Both the position numbers and the translations under genes were made by a program. The notes under the pieces were generated by a model that saw only the letters and a program-made list of their open reading frames with translations, ran no database searches and was not told where the DNA came from. Shown here in pieces: positions 26,802 through 35,128 of a DNA stretch of 64,000 nucleotides. This stretch comes from Amycolatopsis alkalitolerans (GTDB taxonomy: Bacteria > Actinomycetota > Actinomycetes > Mycobacteriales > Pseudonocardiaceae), in NCBI RefSeq assembly GCF_006152065.1, contig NZ_VDFW01000007.1:124001-188000 (forward strand), in the 5' to 3' direction. How positions within the stretch are numbered: the first letter of the stretch is position 1; each line of letters starts with the position of its first letter.

Positions 26802-27701
26802 ATGGACCTGACGGGAAAGGTCGCGATCGTCACCGGCAGCGGGCGGGGGCTCGGCCTCGCCTACGCGAAGCGGCTCGCCGGATGCGGGGCGAAGGTCGTG
26901 GTCAACGACGTGGATCCCGGGACGGCCGACGCCGCGGTGAGGGAGATCGCCGCCGCGGGCGGTACCGCCGTCGCCGAGATCGGCGCGGTCGGGAGCACCG
27001 AGACGGCCGAGGCGCTGGTGAACCGCGCGGTGGCCGAGTTCGACCGGCTCGACGTGCTGGTCACGAACGCGGGCGTGCTGCGGGACCGGGTGCTGTGGAA
27101 GATGAGCGACGACGACTTCGACACCGTCGTCAACGTGCACCTGCGCGGCACCTTCACCTGCGCTCGCGCGGCCGTGCTGCGGATGCGGGAGCAGGGCGAG
27201 GGCGGCCGGCTGATCCTCATCGGCTCGCCCGCGGGCCAGCGCGGCAGCTTCGGGCAGACCAACTATTCGGCGGCCAAGGCGGGCATCGTCGGGTTCGCGC
27301 GGACGTGGGCGATGGAACTGGCGCGGGCGGACATCACCGTCAACGCCGTCATCCCGGTCGCCGCCACCGCGATGACCGCGACCATCCCGGCGCTCAAGAA
27401 GTACGTCGACGCGCTGGCGGCCGGGGAGCCGATGCCGCCGTTCGCCCGCAAGGCACTGGCGTTCGGCGCGCCCGAGGACGCCGCCGGGCTCGTCGCGTTC
27501 CTCGCGTCCGACGCGGCCGCGGAGATCACCGGGCAGGCCATCGGGATCGGCGGCGACCGGCTTTCGCTGTGGTCTCACCCGCAGCAGGTCGCCGCCGCGT
27601 ACGCCGACGGAGGCTGGAGCGCGGACGCGATCGCCGAAGTGTGGCCGACGACGGTGGGCGCCCGGCCGGAGACTGTCGGCGAGAACCTGCCGACGGAATA
27701 G
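26802..27701 (+). CDS. SDR-family dehydrogenase (MFE-2/hydroxyacyl-CoA-type)
   Basis: 299-residue short-chain dehydrogenase. NAD site TGSGRGLG (11-18), NAG motif VTNAGVLRD, catalytic Ser142, Tyr155 and Lys159 (YSAAK). The long form and the ITGQAIGIGGDRLSLWSHP tail resemble the dehydrogenase part of multifunctional beta-oxidation enzymes. ATG 26802 with GGAGGAG upstream. First of four co-directional genes with a MaoC hydratase and acyl-CoA ligase, so it probably oxidises a hydroxyacyl-CoA. Confidence 0.9.
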   Translation: MDLTGKVAIVTGSGRGLGLAYAKRLAGCGAKVVVNDVDPGTADAAVREIAAAGGTAVAEIGAVGSTETAEALVNRAVAEFDRLDVLVTNAGVLRDRVLWKMSDDDFDTVVNVHLRGTFTCARAAVLRMREQGEGGRLILIGSPAGQRGSFGQTNYSAAKAGIVGFARTWAMELARADITVNAVIPVAATAMTATIPALKKYVDALAAGEPMPPFARKALAFGAPEDAAGLVAFLASDAAAEITGQAIGIGGDRLSLWSHPQQVAAAYADGGWSADAIAEVWPTTVGARPETVGENLPTE

Positions 27702-27711
27702 GGAGAAGAGC

Positions 27712-28581
27712 GTGGATCCCCAGCAGCTCGAAGCGATCGACGTGCACGTGCACATCGAGACCGACGAACGCGGCCACCTGTCGCTGCCTGACGAGTTCCT
27801 CGAGGCGGCCTCGAAGCACTTCGGTGCCGACACGAAACGGCCCACCCTGGACGAGATCGCGGAGTACTACCGGGAACGCCGGATCGGCGCGGTCGTGTTC
27901 ACCGTGGACATCGAGTACTTCAGCGGGCACCAGGCACTGTCGAACGAGGAGATCGCCGAAGGTGCCGCGAAACATCCCGACGTGCTGATCCCGTTCGCCA
28001 GCATCGACCCGCACAAGGGCAAGGCGGGGGCGCGGCGCCTGCGGCGGCTGCTGGAGGACCACGGCGTGCGCGGGCTGAAGTTCCACCCGAGCATCCAGGA
28101 CTTCGCGCCCGGAGACGGCACCGCCGACCCGTTGCTGGAAGTCGCGCAGGAGTACGGCATTCCGGCGCTGTTCCACACCGGACAGACGGGGATCGGCGCG
28201 AACATGCCGGGCGGCGGGGGAGTGCGGCTTTCGCGGTCGAACCCGATGCTGCTCGACGATGTCGCGGTGCGGTTCCCGGACCTGACGATCATCATGGCAC
28301 ACCCGTCGTTCCCGTGGCAGGACGAGGCGCTTGCGGTCGCGACGCACAAGCCGAACGTCTACATCGACCTGTCGGGCTGGTCGCCCAAGTACTTCCCGCC
28401 GCAACTGGTGCGGTACGCGAACTCGCTGCTGCAGGACAAGGTGCTGTTCGGATCGGACTACCCGCTCATCACCCCGGACCGGTGGCTGGCCGACTTCGCG
28501 AAGCTCGACATGAAACCGCACGTGCGCCCGAAGATCCTCAAGGACAACGCGGTGCGCGTGCTCGGACTGGAGGACAGGTGA
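27712..28581 (+). CDS. Amidohydrolase-family metal-dependent hydrolase (TIM barrel)
   Basis: 289 residues, Amidohydrolase_2 class (as in ACMSD and resorcylate decarboxylases). Metal ligand pair HVH (DVHVHIE, 11-13), later GLKFHPSIQDF, ALFHTGQTG, MAHPSFPW and LFGSDYPL, which supply the other His and Asp ligands. GTG start 10 bp after the SDR gene; its stop overlaps the next start (GTGA). Either hydrolysis or decarboxylation is possible. Confidence 0.9.
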   Translation: MDPQQLEAIDVHVHIETDERGHLSLPDEFLEAASKHFGADTKRPTLDEIAEYYRERRIGAVVFTVDIEYFSGHQALSNEEIAEGAAKHPDVLIPFASIDPHKGKAGARRLRRLLEDHGVRGLKFHPSIQDFAPGDGTADPLLEVAQEYGIPALFHTGQTGIGANMPGGGGVRLSRSNPMLLDDVAVRFPDLTIIMAHPSFPWQDEALAVATHKPNVYIDLSGWSPKYFPPQLVRYANSLLQDKVLFGSDYPLITPDRWLADFAKLDMKPHVRPKILKDNAVRVLGLEDR

Positions 28582-29024
28582 AGGTCGGCTACGAAGAGCT
28601 CAAGACCCTCGCGGGCACCGAACTCGGGCCCGGCGAATGGAAAACGGTCGAGCAGGACCGCATCAACACCTTCGCCGACGCGACCGACGACCACCAGTGG
28701 ATCCACACGGACGTGGAGAAGGCGAAGACCGGCCCGTTCGGCGGCCCGATCGCGCACGGCTACCTCACCCTCGCGCTCGTCATTCCACTGTGGACCGAGC
28801 TGCTCGACGTCGACGGGGTCACCACGAAGGTCAACTACGGGCTCAACAAGGTCCGCTTCCCCGCGCCCGTGCCCGCCGGTTCGCGTATCCGGCTTTCGGG
28901 CAAGCTGAACGACATCGAGGAGATCTCCGGCGGCGTGCAGTTCACCGCCGACCTCGTGATCGAGATCGAGGGCGGCACCAAGCCCGCCTGCGTATGCCAG
29001 CCGGTCTTCCGCTTCTACAGGTAG
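28578..29024 (+). CDS. MaoC-like enoyl-CoA hydratase
   Basis: 148-residue hot-dog-fold protein. Hydratase-2 motif FADATDDHQWIHTD with catalytic Asp and His, followed by GPIAHGYLTLAL. The later strand KVRFPAPVPAGSRIR is typical of MaoC dehydratases. GTG start in a 4-bp overlap with the amidohydrolase gene; next gene starts 5 bp after its stop. Predicted to hydrate an enoyl-CoA formed from a product of the adjacent ligase. Confidence 0.92.
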   Translation: MKVGYEELKTLAGTELGPGEWKTVEQDRINTFADATDDHQWIHTDVEKAKTGPFGGPIAHGYLTLALVIPLWTELLDVDGVTTKVNYGLNKVRFPAPVPAGSRIRLSGKLNDIEEISGGVQFTADLVIEIEGGTKPACVCQPVFRFYR

Positions 29025-29029
29025 GCGAC

Positions 29030-30517
29030 ATGATCTACCGCAGCCCGCTGCCCGACATCGAGATCCCGGACGTGACGCTCACCGACTACGTGATCGGCGG
29101 CGCGGAGCGGTACGGGGACAAGCCCGCCCTCGTCGACGCGGTGACGGGGGAGACCATCACCTATGCCGGGCTGCGGTCCTCGGTGTACGCCACCGCGGCC
29201 GGGCTCGACGTCGGGCCCGGTGACGTGGTCGGCCTGATGAGCCACAACCAGCCCCGGTGGGCGGTCGCCGCGCACGCGGTGATCGCGACCGGGGCCGCGG
29301 TCACCCCGGTCAACCCGGTGTTCACCGCGGCCGAGATCACCAAGCAGCTGACCGCGGCCAAGGCGAAGCTGCTGATCGCCGCGGAAGAAGTGGCCGGCAA
29401 AGCCCGCGAAGCCTTCGGCACCGTGCTGACGATCAGCGACCTGCCCACCGGCGGTACCCGGCCCCTGCCGCGGCGCGACCCGGCCACGACCGTCGCGGTG
29501 CTCCCGTTTTCCAGCGGTACCACCGGAACCGCGAAGGGTGTCCGGCTGACCCACCGCAACCTCGTGGCGAACCTCGCGCAGACCCGCGTGGGCTGGCCGA
29601 TCGGCCCGGCGGACGTGCAGGCCGCGGTGCTGCCGTTCTTCCATATCTACGGGCACACCATCGTGCTCAACTCCGGACTGCTCGGCGGCGCCACCGTGGT
29701 CACGATGCCCCGGTTCGAGCTCGGCAGGTATCTGCGCACGCTGGCCGAACATCGTGTCACACGGGCATATTTCGCGCCCCCGATGGTGCTCACGCTCGCG
29801 ACCGCCCCGGAGGTCGAGGACTACGACCTGTCCTCGCTGCGGTATGCGCTTTCGGGCGCCGCCCCGCTGGACGTCGAGGTGACCGAGCGCGCCGAGCAAC
29901 GCCTCGGCTGCCTGATCCGGCAGGGCTACGGGATGACCGAGGCGAGCCCGGGTACGCACCAGGTGTACGACGACGCGTTCACCACCACCCCGCCCGGCAG
30001 CGTCGGGCGGCTCTCGCCGAACACCGAAGCGCGGCTGGTGAAACCGGGCACCGACGAGGACGTCGCGGCCGGCGAGACCGGGGAGTTGCTGATCCGGGGC
30101 CCGCAGGTGATGGCGGGCTATCTGGACAATCCCGAAGCGACGGCCGCGACCGTCACCGGCGGCTGGCTGCACACCGGCGACCTCGCGCGGGTGGACGGCG
30201 AAGGCGTGTTCTGGATCGTCGACCGGCTCAAGGAACTCATCAAGTACAAGGGCTACCAGGTGGCACCCGCCGAGCTGGAGTCGGTCCTGCTGACCCATCC
30301 CGCCGTGCTCGACGTGGCGGTGGTCGGCGTACCGCACACCGAAGGCGGCGAGGCCCCCAAGGCGTTCGTGGTCACCTCGCGCCCGGTCGAGGCCGCCGAC
30401 CTGATGGCGTTCGTCGCCGAACGGGTCGCGCCCTACAAGAAGGTCCGGTTCGTCGAGTTCGTCGCCGAGATTCCCAAGTCGCCCACCGGGAAGATCCTCC
30501 GGCGCCTGCTGAAATGA
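29030..30517 (+). CDS. AMP-forming acyl-CoA synthetase (4-coumarate-CoA ligase-like)
   Basis: 495-residue ANL-family ligase. P-loop-like SSGTTGTAKGV, A5 motif QGYGMTEASPGTH, A7 HTGDLARVD, A8 YKGYQVAPAELE and the catalytic Lys region PKSPTGKILRR at the C-terminus. Activates a carboxylic acid to its CoA thioester, presumably the entry step for the pathway of the three upstream genes. ATG 29030. Confidence 0.93.
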   Translation: MIYRSPLPDIEIPDVTLTDYVIGGAERYGDKPALVDAVTGETITYAGLRSSVYATAAGLDVGPGDVVGLMSHNQPRWAVAAHAVIATGAAVTPVNPVFTAAEITKQLTAAKAKLLIAAEEVAGKAREAFGTVLTISDLPTGGTRPLPRRDPATTVAVLPFSSGTTGTAKGVRLTHRNLVANLAQTRVGWPIGPADVQAAVLPFFHIYGHTIVLNSGLLGGATVVTMPRFELGRYLRTLAEHRVTRAYFAPPMVLTLATAPEVEDYDLSSLRYALSGAAPLDVEVTERAEQRLGCLIRQGYGMTEASPGTHQVYDDAFTTTPPGSVGRLSPNTEARLVKPGTDEDVAAGETGELLIRGPQVMAGYLDNPEATAATVTGGWLHTGDLARVDGEGVFWIVDRLKELIKYKGYQVAPAELESVLLTHPAVLDVAVVGVPHTEGGEAPKAFVVTSRPVEAADLMAFVAERVAPYKKVRFVEFVAEIPKSPTGKILRRLLK

Positions 30518-30618
30518 GTTCGTGCACGCGGTGACCGGGTCGGCGTCCTCCCGCAGGACGAGAAGGACACTGTGATGATCTGTGTTCCCGCCGCCGCGGG
30601 ACCAATCAGGCGCGGGAG

Positions 30619-31179
30619 GTGCAGCTCGCGGTACCGGCGGGTTCACTCGACTACTGGCAGCGGCGCCTTGGCGAGCACCACGTCGGGGCCTCGAACATCG
30701 AAGTGTTCGACCGGCGGCGGCTGGTGTTCCGGCATCCGTCCGGGATCGAGTACGTGATGGTCGGCGTCGAGGGCGACACACGCGAGGGCTACACCGGCGG
30801 CGGGGTGCCCGCCGAGTACGCCATCCACGGGATCCACGGGGTCGGCGTGCACGTCGCGAACCCGGAGAACATGGTCGAGTTCCTGTCGGATTCCTTCTAC
30901 GGCAAGGCTTTGCTCGAGGAAGGCGACCGGATGGTGCACACCGTCGGGCAGCCGGGCCGGGGCGGCGCGGTCGAACTGGTGGTGAACCGGCGCGAGGAAC
31001 CGGGCACGTGGCGGTACGGTTCGGGCACGATCCACCACTTCGCGTGGAACGCGGAGACGTTGGAGAACCAGGACGAGCTGAAGTTCGAGATCGAAGGCGT
31101 GGGTTATACCGACATCTCGGAGCTGAAGGACCGCCGGAGCAGTTCGAGCACCGCCGCGAAGAGATCTTCTCCCAGCTAG
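30619..31179 (+). CDS. VOC-family protein, C-terminal half of a ring-cleaving-dioxygenase-like gene
   Basis: 186 residues from GTG 30619, resembling only the second VOC domain of two-domain ring-cleaving dioxygenases of the MhqO class (LAVPAGSLDYWQRRL, GIHGVGVHVANPE, HHFAWNAETLENQ). In-frame coding-like sequence continues upstream (TNQAREVQ) to a stop near 30530 without a start codon, and no first VOC domain is present. The gene therefore looks 5'-truncated; it may be a remnant or a reused single domain. Its stop overlaps the convergent esterase gene by 4 bp. Confidence 0.6.
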   Translation: MQLAVPAGSLDYWQRRLGEHHVGASNIEVFDRRRLVFRHPSGIEYVMVGVEGDTREGYTGGGVPAEYAIHGIHGVGVHVANPENMVEFLSDSFYGKALLEEGDRMVHTVGQPGRGGAVELVVNRREEPGTWRYGSGTIHHFAWNAETLENQDELKFEIEGVGYTDISELKDRRSSSSTAAKRSSPS

Positions 31180-31808
31180 AGCCCATCAACCGTTAGCAGA
31201 CGCCGGGCTTCGGCGATCTCGTCGTCGTTCACGAGGTGCTCCTTGTCGTCGTAGACGCTGAAGGTCACGTCGGCGTCCATGGCACGCAGGAGCCCCGCGG
31301 TCTCCTCGGCGCGGGCCAGCGGCACCCACCCGTCGTACCGGCTCGTGCCGAGGAACACCGGCATGCGGCCGAAGGAACCGTTGGGGGAGCGGCGATCCGG
31401 GCCGAGATAGCCGCCGGTGAGGATCGCCGCCCCGCCGAGCCTGCGCGGGCTGCGCACGAGGAACTCGGTGAGCAGGCACGCGCCCTGCGAAAAGCCGATG
31501 AGGAAGGTGCGCTCCGCCGGGATCCCGGCGTCCGTGATGCGGTCCAGCATGACCGCCATCGTTTCCAGGGCGTGGTCGAGCCACGGCTGGTTGGCCGCGA
31601 CCGGCGCCAGGAAGCTTTGCGGGTACCACGTGTTGCCCGCGGCCGCCGGGAGCAGGTACGCCAGTTCGGGCCGGGCGATCCGGTCGAGGATGGTCGTCAT
31701 GTAGTCCGGCGTCTGGCCACGCCCGTGCACGACGAGCGCGGCCGCGGGCGCCCCGGCGAGCGCCGCCCCCGCCGTGACGGCCGGTTGCCCGAGATGGGGA
31801 TTGCTCAT
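31176..31808 (-). CDS. Alpha/beta hydrolase, phospholipase/carboxylesterase type
   Basis: 210 residues. Nucleophile elbow GFSQGA, with Asp in TSRYDGWVP and His in DKEHLVND completing the triad. LVVHGRGQTPDYM near the N-terminus carries the oxyanion loop. Small cytoplasmic carboxylesterase with no signal peptide. ATG 31808; divergent from the PEP-mutase-like gene. Confidence 0.88.
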   Translation of the reverse strand: MSNPHLGQPAVTAGAALAGAPAAALVVHGRGQTPDYMTTILDRIARPELAYLLPAAAGNTWYPQSFLAPVAANQPWLDHALETMAVMLDRITDAGIPAERTFLIGFSQGACLLTEFLVRSPRRLGGAAILTGGYLGPDRRSPNGSFGRMPVFLGTSRYDGWVPLARAEETAGLLRAMDADVTFSVYDDKEHLVNDDEIAEARRLLTVDGL

Positions 31809-31859
31809 GGGCCGATCGTATCGGCCGTGACCGACGTGTCCCGGATCTAGCGTGACGGC

Positions 31860-32636
31860 ATGAGTACCGCGAAGGCCCGGTTCGCCGCCCTCCACCGGCC
31901 CCTGCTGCTGCCGAACGCGTGGGACCACGCCTCCGCGTCGGCGCTCGTGGCGGCCGGCTTCCCCGCGATCGGCACCACGAGCCTCGGGGTCGCCGCGGCG
32001 GCGGGGCTTCCCGACGGCACGGGCGCGACCCGGGACGAAACGGTCGAACTGGCGCGGCGGCTGGCGGGCCTGCCGTGCCTGCTGAGCGTCGACATCGAAG
32101 CGGGCTTCAGGGACGATCCGGCCGAGGTGGCGGCGCTGACCGGCGAGCTGGCCTCGCTGGGCGTGGCGGGCGTCAACATCGAGGACGCGATGGGCGACGT
32201 GCGGCACCGGTGTGAACTGGTTTCGGCCGCCGCGACGAGCGGCCTGTTCGTCAACGCCCGCATCGACACGCACTGGCTCCCCTCGTCCGCCGACCCGGAC
32301 CGGGAAGCGCTCGCCCGAGCCGAGTCCTATGTGGACGCCGGCGCGGACGGCGTGTTCGTGCCGGGGCTGACCGACGAGAAGGTCATCGCCGCGCTCGTCT
32401 CGGCGGTCGACGTTCCGGTGAACATCCTGTACTCGCCCGCGGGACCGGGCTTCCCGCGGCTCGCGGAACTGGGCGTGGGCCGGGTGAGCTGCGGTTCACT
32501 GCCGTTCCGGGCCGGCCTGGACGCCGCCGTCCGTACGGTCCGGGCCATCGCGGAGGGCGGCCCGGTCGCCGCGGACGTGGTGAGTTACGCGGAGGTGGTC
32601 AGCTGGGCGAGCGCCGCCGCGCCTCGTCCCCGGTGA
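31860..32636 (+). CDS. Isocitrate lyase / PEP mutase superfamily protein
   Basis: 258 residues. Typical opening LLLPNAWDHASASALVAAGFPAIGTTS, metal site SVDIEAGF, then NIEDAMGD and ARIDTHW, and the C-terminal VSCGSLPFRA. It lacks the KKCGH catalytic loop of true isocitrate lyases, so it belongs with the methylisocitrate-lyase-like or oxaloacetate-hydrolase-like members. Specific reaction unknown. Stand-alone gene. Confidence 0.88.
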   Translation: MSTAKARFAALHRPLLLPNAWDHASASALVAAGFPAIGTTSLGVAAAAGLPDGTGATRDETVELARRLAGLPCLLSVDIEAGFRDDPAEVAALTGELASLGVAGVNIEDAMGDVRHRCELVSAAATSGLFVNARIDTHWLPSSADPDREALARAESYVDAGADGVFVPGLTDEKVIAALVSAVDVPVNILYSPAGPGFPRLAELGVGRVSCGSLPFRAGLDAAVRTVRAIAEGGPVAADVVSYAEVVSWASAAAPRPR

Positions 32637-32772
32637 GGTACAGCCTGGTCGTCCCGCGCCCGGCGCCGCGTGTCGTCGCGCCCATGTCTCCGGGATGCAC
32701 GATTCCGATCATGGCTGGTGTTTCGTGATCTTGTTGTCTTTGCGCGCGGGTGTGTTTGCTTGCCAGGGTACT

Positions 32773-32912
32773 GAGTTGGCCCTTGGCGTCGCTGAGTTGG
32801 CTCGGGGCGTTATCGAGTTGGCCGGCCGCTGTCGCCTAGGGCAAAGTCAGCGACCGGACCAGCCAACTCGACACCGCAGCGGCAAACCCACCGACCCAAC
32901 GGGCCAACACGG
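32773..32912. repeat. 21-bp-period repeat element, copy 2
   Basis: GAGTTGGC recurs at 32773, 32794 and 32815, exactly 21 bp apart. The tail GGCAAAGTCAG (near 32840), then AGCCAACTCG and GACCCAACGGGCCAACACGG (near 32893-32912), matches the layout of the element at 12859-13091. The gap 32637-32928 holds nothing else supportable. Confidence 0.75.
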
Positions 32913-32928
32913 CAACGTAAACACGACA

Positions 32929-33270
32929 CTAGGCTTCGTGCAGCTCGATCACGTTCCCCGAGGGGTCGGCGAGGAAGCTCTGCCGTGCCTTCCCGACCGG
33001 CACCGGATCGCTCACCTCGACCCCGGCCGCCCGCAGCCGCGTGACCGTTGCGTCCAGATCGCCGACCAGCACGGCGAAATGCTGGCCCCGCGCGGGCGGC
33101 GGGGTCCCGGACACGAGATGTACCTGCTGGCCCCCGATATCGAGCCACACGCCGGGGCTCAGCGTGCCGGGGCGGTCGCTCCGTTCGCGAAGCCCGAGTA
33201 CCCGCGTGTAGAAGTCCCGCGCGCCGTCCAGGTCGCGCACCGTGATCGCGACGTGGTGGATGGCCTTCAC
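32929..33270 (-). CDS. VOC/glyoxalase-like protein
   Basis: 113 residues, a single glyoxalase/bleomycin-resistance fold: HHVAITVRDLDGARDFYTRVLGL at the start and FLADPSGNVIELHE at the end, with His and Glu in metal-ligand places. GTG start in a GTGA overlap with the ABC ATPase gene, so it is the last gene of the sugar importer operon. It might act on the sugar as an epimerase or isomerase, but no reaction can be assigned. Confidence 0.85.
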   Translation of the reverse strand: MKAIHHVAITVRDLDGARDFYTRVLGLRERSDRPGTLSPGVWLDIGGQQVHLVSGTPPPARGQHFAVLVGDLDATVTRLRAAGVEVSDPVPVGKARQSFLADPSGNVIELHEA

Positions 33271-34085
33271 CCGCCTGGCCGCATTCCGTGCAGGGCGCCC
33301 ATGTCAGGCGCCTCGATCCGGTCGAGCTCATGCCGCAAAGTGTCCAATTCGGACCCTCCTGCCATGTGATGGGTCAGCTCTTCCAGCGTGAGCGACGCGC
33401 GCCCGGTATTCAACTCCACTTCGCCCTGACGGAGCACCACGAAATGATCACCGACCAGAAAGGCGTGGTGCGGGTTGTGCGTGATGAAGATGACGCCGAG
33501 CCCCGCGTCGCGCGCGGCGGCGACGTACTTGAGCACCACGCCCGACTGCCTGACCCCGAGCGCGGCCGTCGGTTCGTCGAGGATGAGCACGCGGGCGCCG
33601 AAGTAGATCGCCCGCGCGATCGCGACGCACTGCCGTTGCCCGCCGGACAGGCTGCCGATCGGCTGATCGACGCCGGGCAGTTCGATGCCCAGCTTCCGCA
33701 GCTCGCGATCGGTCGTTTCCCGCATCCCGCGCACGTCGAGCCGCCGCACCGGCCAGACGCCGTTCGTCCGTTCCGAGCCGAGGAAGAAGTTCCGCCATAC
33801 CGGCATCAGCGGAACCACGGCCAGATCCTGGTACACCGTGGCTATCCCGCGGTCGAGCGCCTCGCGCGGGGACGAGAAGCGCACCGGTTCGCCGTCGACG
33901 AGGTACTGCCCGGTGTCGTGGCCGTGCAGCCCGGAGATGATCTTGATCAGTGTCGACTTGCCGGCGCCGTTGTCCCCGAGTACGCAGGTGACCTCCGCCG
34001 CTCGCACCGCGACGTCGACTCCGCGCAGCGCCGTGATGTTCCCGTAGCTCTTGCCCACGCCGGACAGTTCGAGAATCGCGGTCAC
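33267..34085 (-). CDS. Sugar ABC transporter ATPase (FrcA-like, single domain)
   Basis: 272 residues. Walker A GDNGAGKST near residue 38, signature LSGGQRQ, Walker B VLILDEPTAALG, and GIATVYQDLAVVPLMPVWRNFFLG, which matches the fructose/ribose class of single-domain ATPases. The C-terminal 40 residues are an extension outside the ATPase core. GTG start, 3 bp after the permease stop. Confidence 0.9.
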   Translation of the reverse strand: MTAILELSGVGKSYGNITALRGVDVAVRAAEVTCVLGDNGAGKSTLIKIISGLHGHDTGQYLVDGEPVRFSSPREALDRGIATVYQDLAVVPLMPVWRNFFLGSERTNGVWPVRRLDVRGMRETTDRELRKLGIELPGVDQPIGSLSGGQRQCVAIARAIYFGARVLILDEPTAALGVRQSGVVLKYVAAARDAGLGVIFITHNPHHAFLVGDHFVVLRQGEVELNTGRASLTLEELTHHMAGGSELDTLRHELDRIEAPDMGALHGMRPGG

Positions 34086-34088
34086 GGT

Positions 34089-35120
34089 TCACCTCCGCGA
34101 GGTGCGCAGCCGCACCCACATGTTGAGCAGTGTAGCCAGCAGCAGGGTCGCGCCGACGAAGAACTTGAGCCAGTCCGGGTTCCAGCCCGCGTACACGATG
34201 CCCTGGATGGTCATCCCGTAGATGAGCGCGCCGATCCCGCCCCCGATCGCCGAACCGTAGCCGCCGGTCAGCAGGCATCCGCCGATCACCGCCGCGGCGA
34301 TGTAGAGCAGTTCGTTGCCGATGCCGAGCCCGGACTGCACCGTGTCGAACGCGAAGAGCTGGTGCATGGCGACGAACCAGGCGCCGGCCCCGACCGCCAT
34401 GAACAGCCCGATCTTGGTCCACCGCACCGGGACGCCGACCGCGCGCGCCGACTCCGCCTGCCCGCCGACGGCGTAGATCCAGTTGCCCGCCTTGGTGCGC
34501 AGCAGGATCCAGGTCGCGATCGCGAGGAACAGGATCCACCAGAACACGGTCACGTTGACGGCGACCGCGCCGACGTGCACCTCCGAGGCGAACACGGCGC
34601 GGGCGGAGCCGAACCCGTCCATGTCGGCGATCGAGTCGGTGGCGACGTTGCCGGTGACCAGTTTCGTGACCGCGAGGTTGAGCCCTTGCAGCATCAGGAA
34701 ACTCGCGAGCGTGATGAGAAAACTCGGCAGTTTCGTGCGCATCACGAGGTAGCCGTTGGCGAACCCGATCGCGAGCGACAGCACGAGCGCCGCCCCCACG
34801 CCCACCCAGACGTCGAGGCTGAGCTGGAAGGCGACCATCGCCGCGGTCAGCGACGAGGTGGTGACCGCGACACCGGCCGACAGGTCGAACTCGCCGCCGA
34901 TCATCAGCAGTGCCACGGGCACCGCGACGATCCCGATCGTCGAGCTCGAATAGAGCACAGTGGACAGTGAGGCAGCCTCGCGGAAGGGCGGGGCGACCGC
35001 GAAGAACAGGACGAACACGGCGACGGCGCCGAGCAGCGAGCTCAGCTCCGGCCGCGCGATCACGCGGCGGCCGAACGAGCGCGGCGCGACCTTGGCCGGT
35101 GCGGCGAGTGCCTGCGTCAT
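34089..35120 (-). CDS. Sugar ABC transporter permease (ribose/fructose type)
   Basis: 343 residues with about ten membrane segments. Family marks: LLMIGGEFDLSAGVAV, MRTKLPSFLITLASF, YAVGGQAESARAVGVPVRWTKI and VIGGCLLTGGYGSAIGG. Start ATG 35120, 8 bp after the binding-protein stop. Confidence 0.92.
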   Translation of the reverse strand: MTQALAAPAKVAPRSFGRRVIARPELSSLLGAVAVFVLFFAVAPPFREAASLSTVLYSSSTIGIVAVPVALLMIGGEFDLSAGVAVTTSSLTAAMVAFQLSLDVWVGVGAALVLSLAIGFANGYLVMRTKLPSFLITLASFLMLQGLNLAVTKLVTGNVATDSIADMDGFGSARAVFASEVHVGAVAVNVTVFWWILFLAIATWILLRTKAGNWIYAVGGQAESARAVGVPVRWTKIGLFMAVGAGAWFVAMHQLFAFDTVQSGLGIGNELLYIAAAVIGGCLLTGGYGSAIGGGIGALIYGMTIQGIVYAGWNPDWLKFFVGATLLLATLLNMWVRLRTSRR

Positions 35121-35128
35121 GGCTCCTC

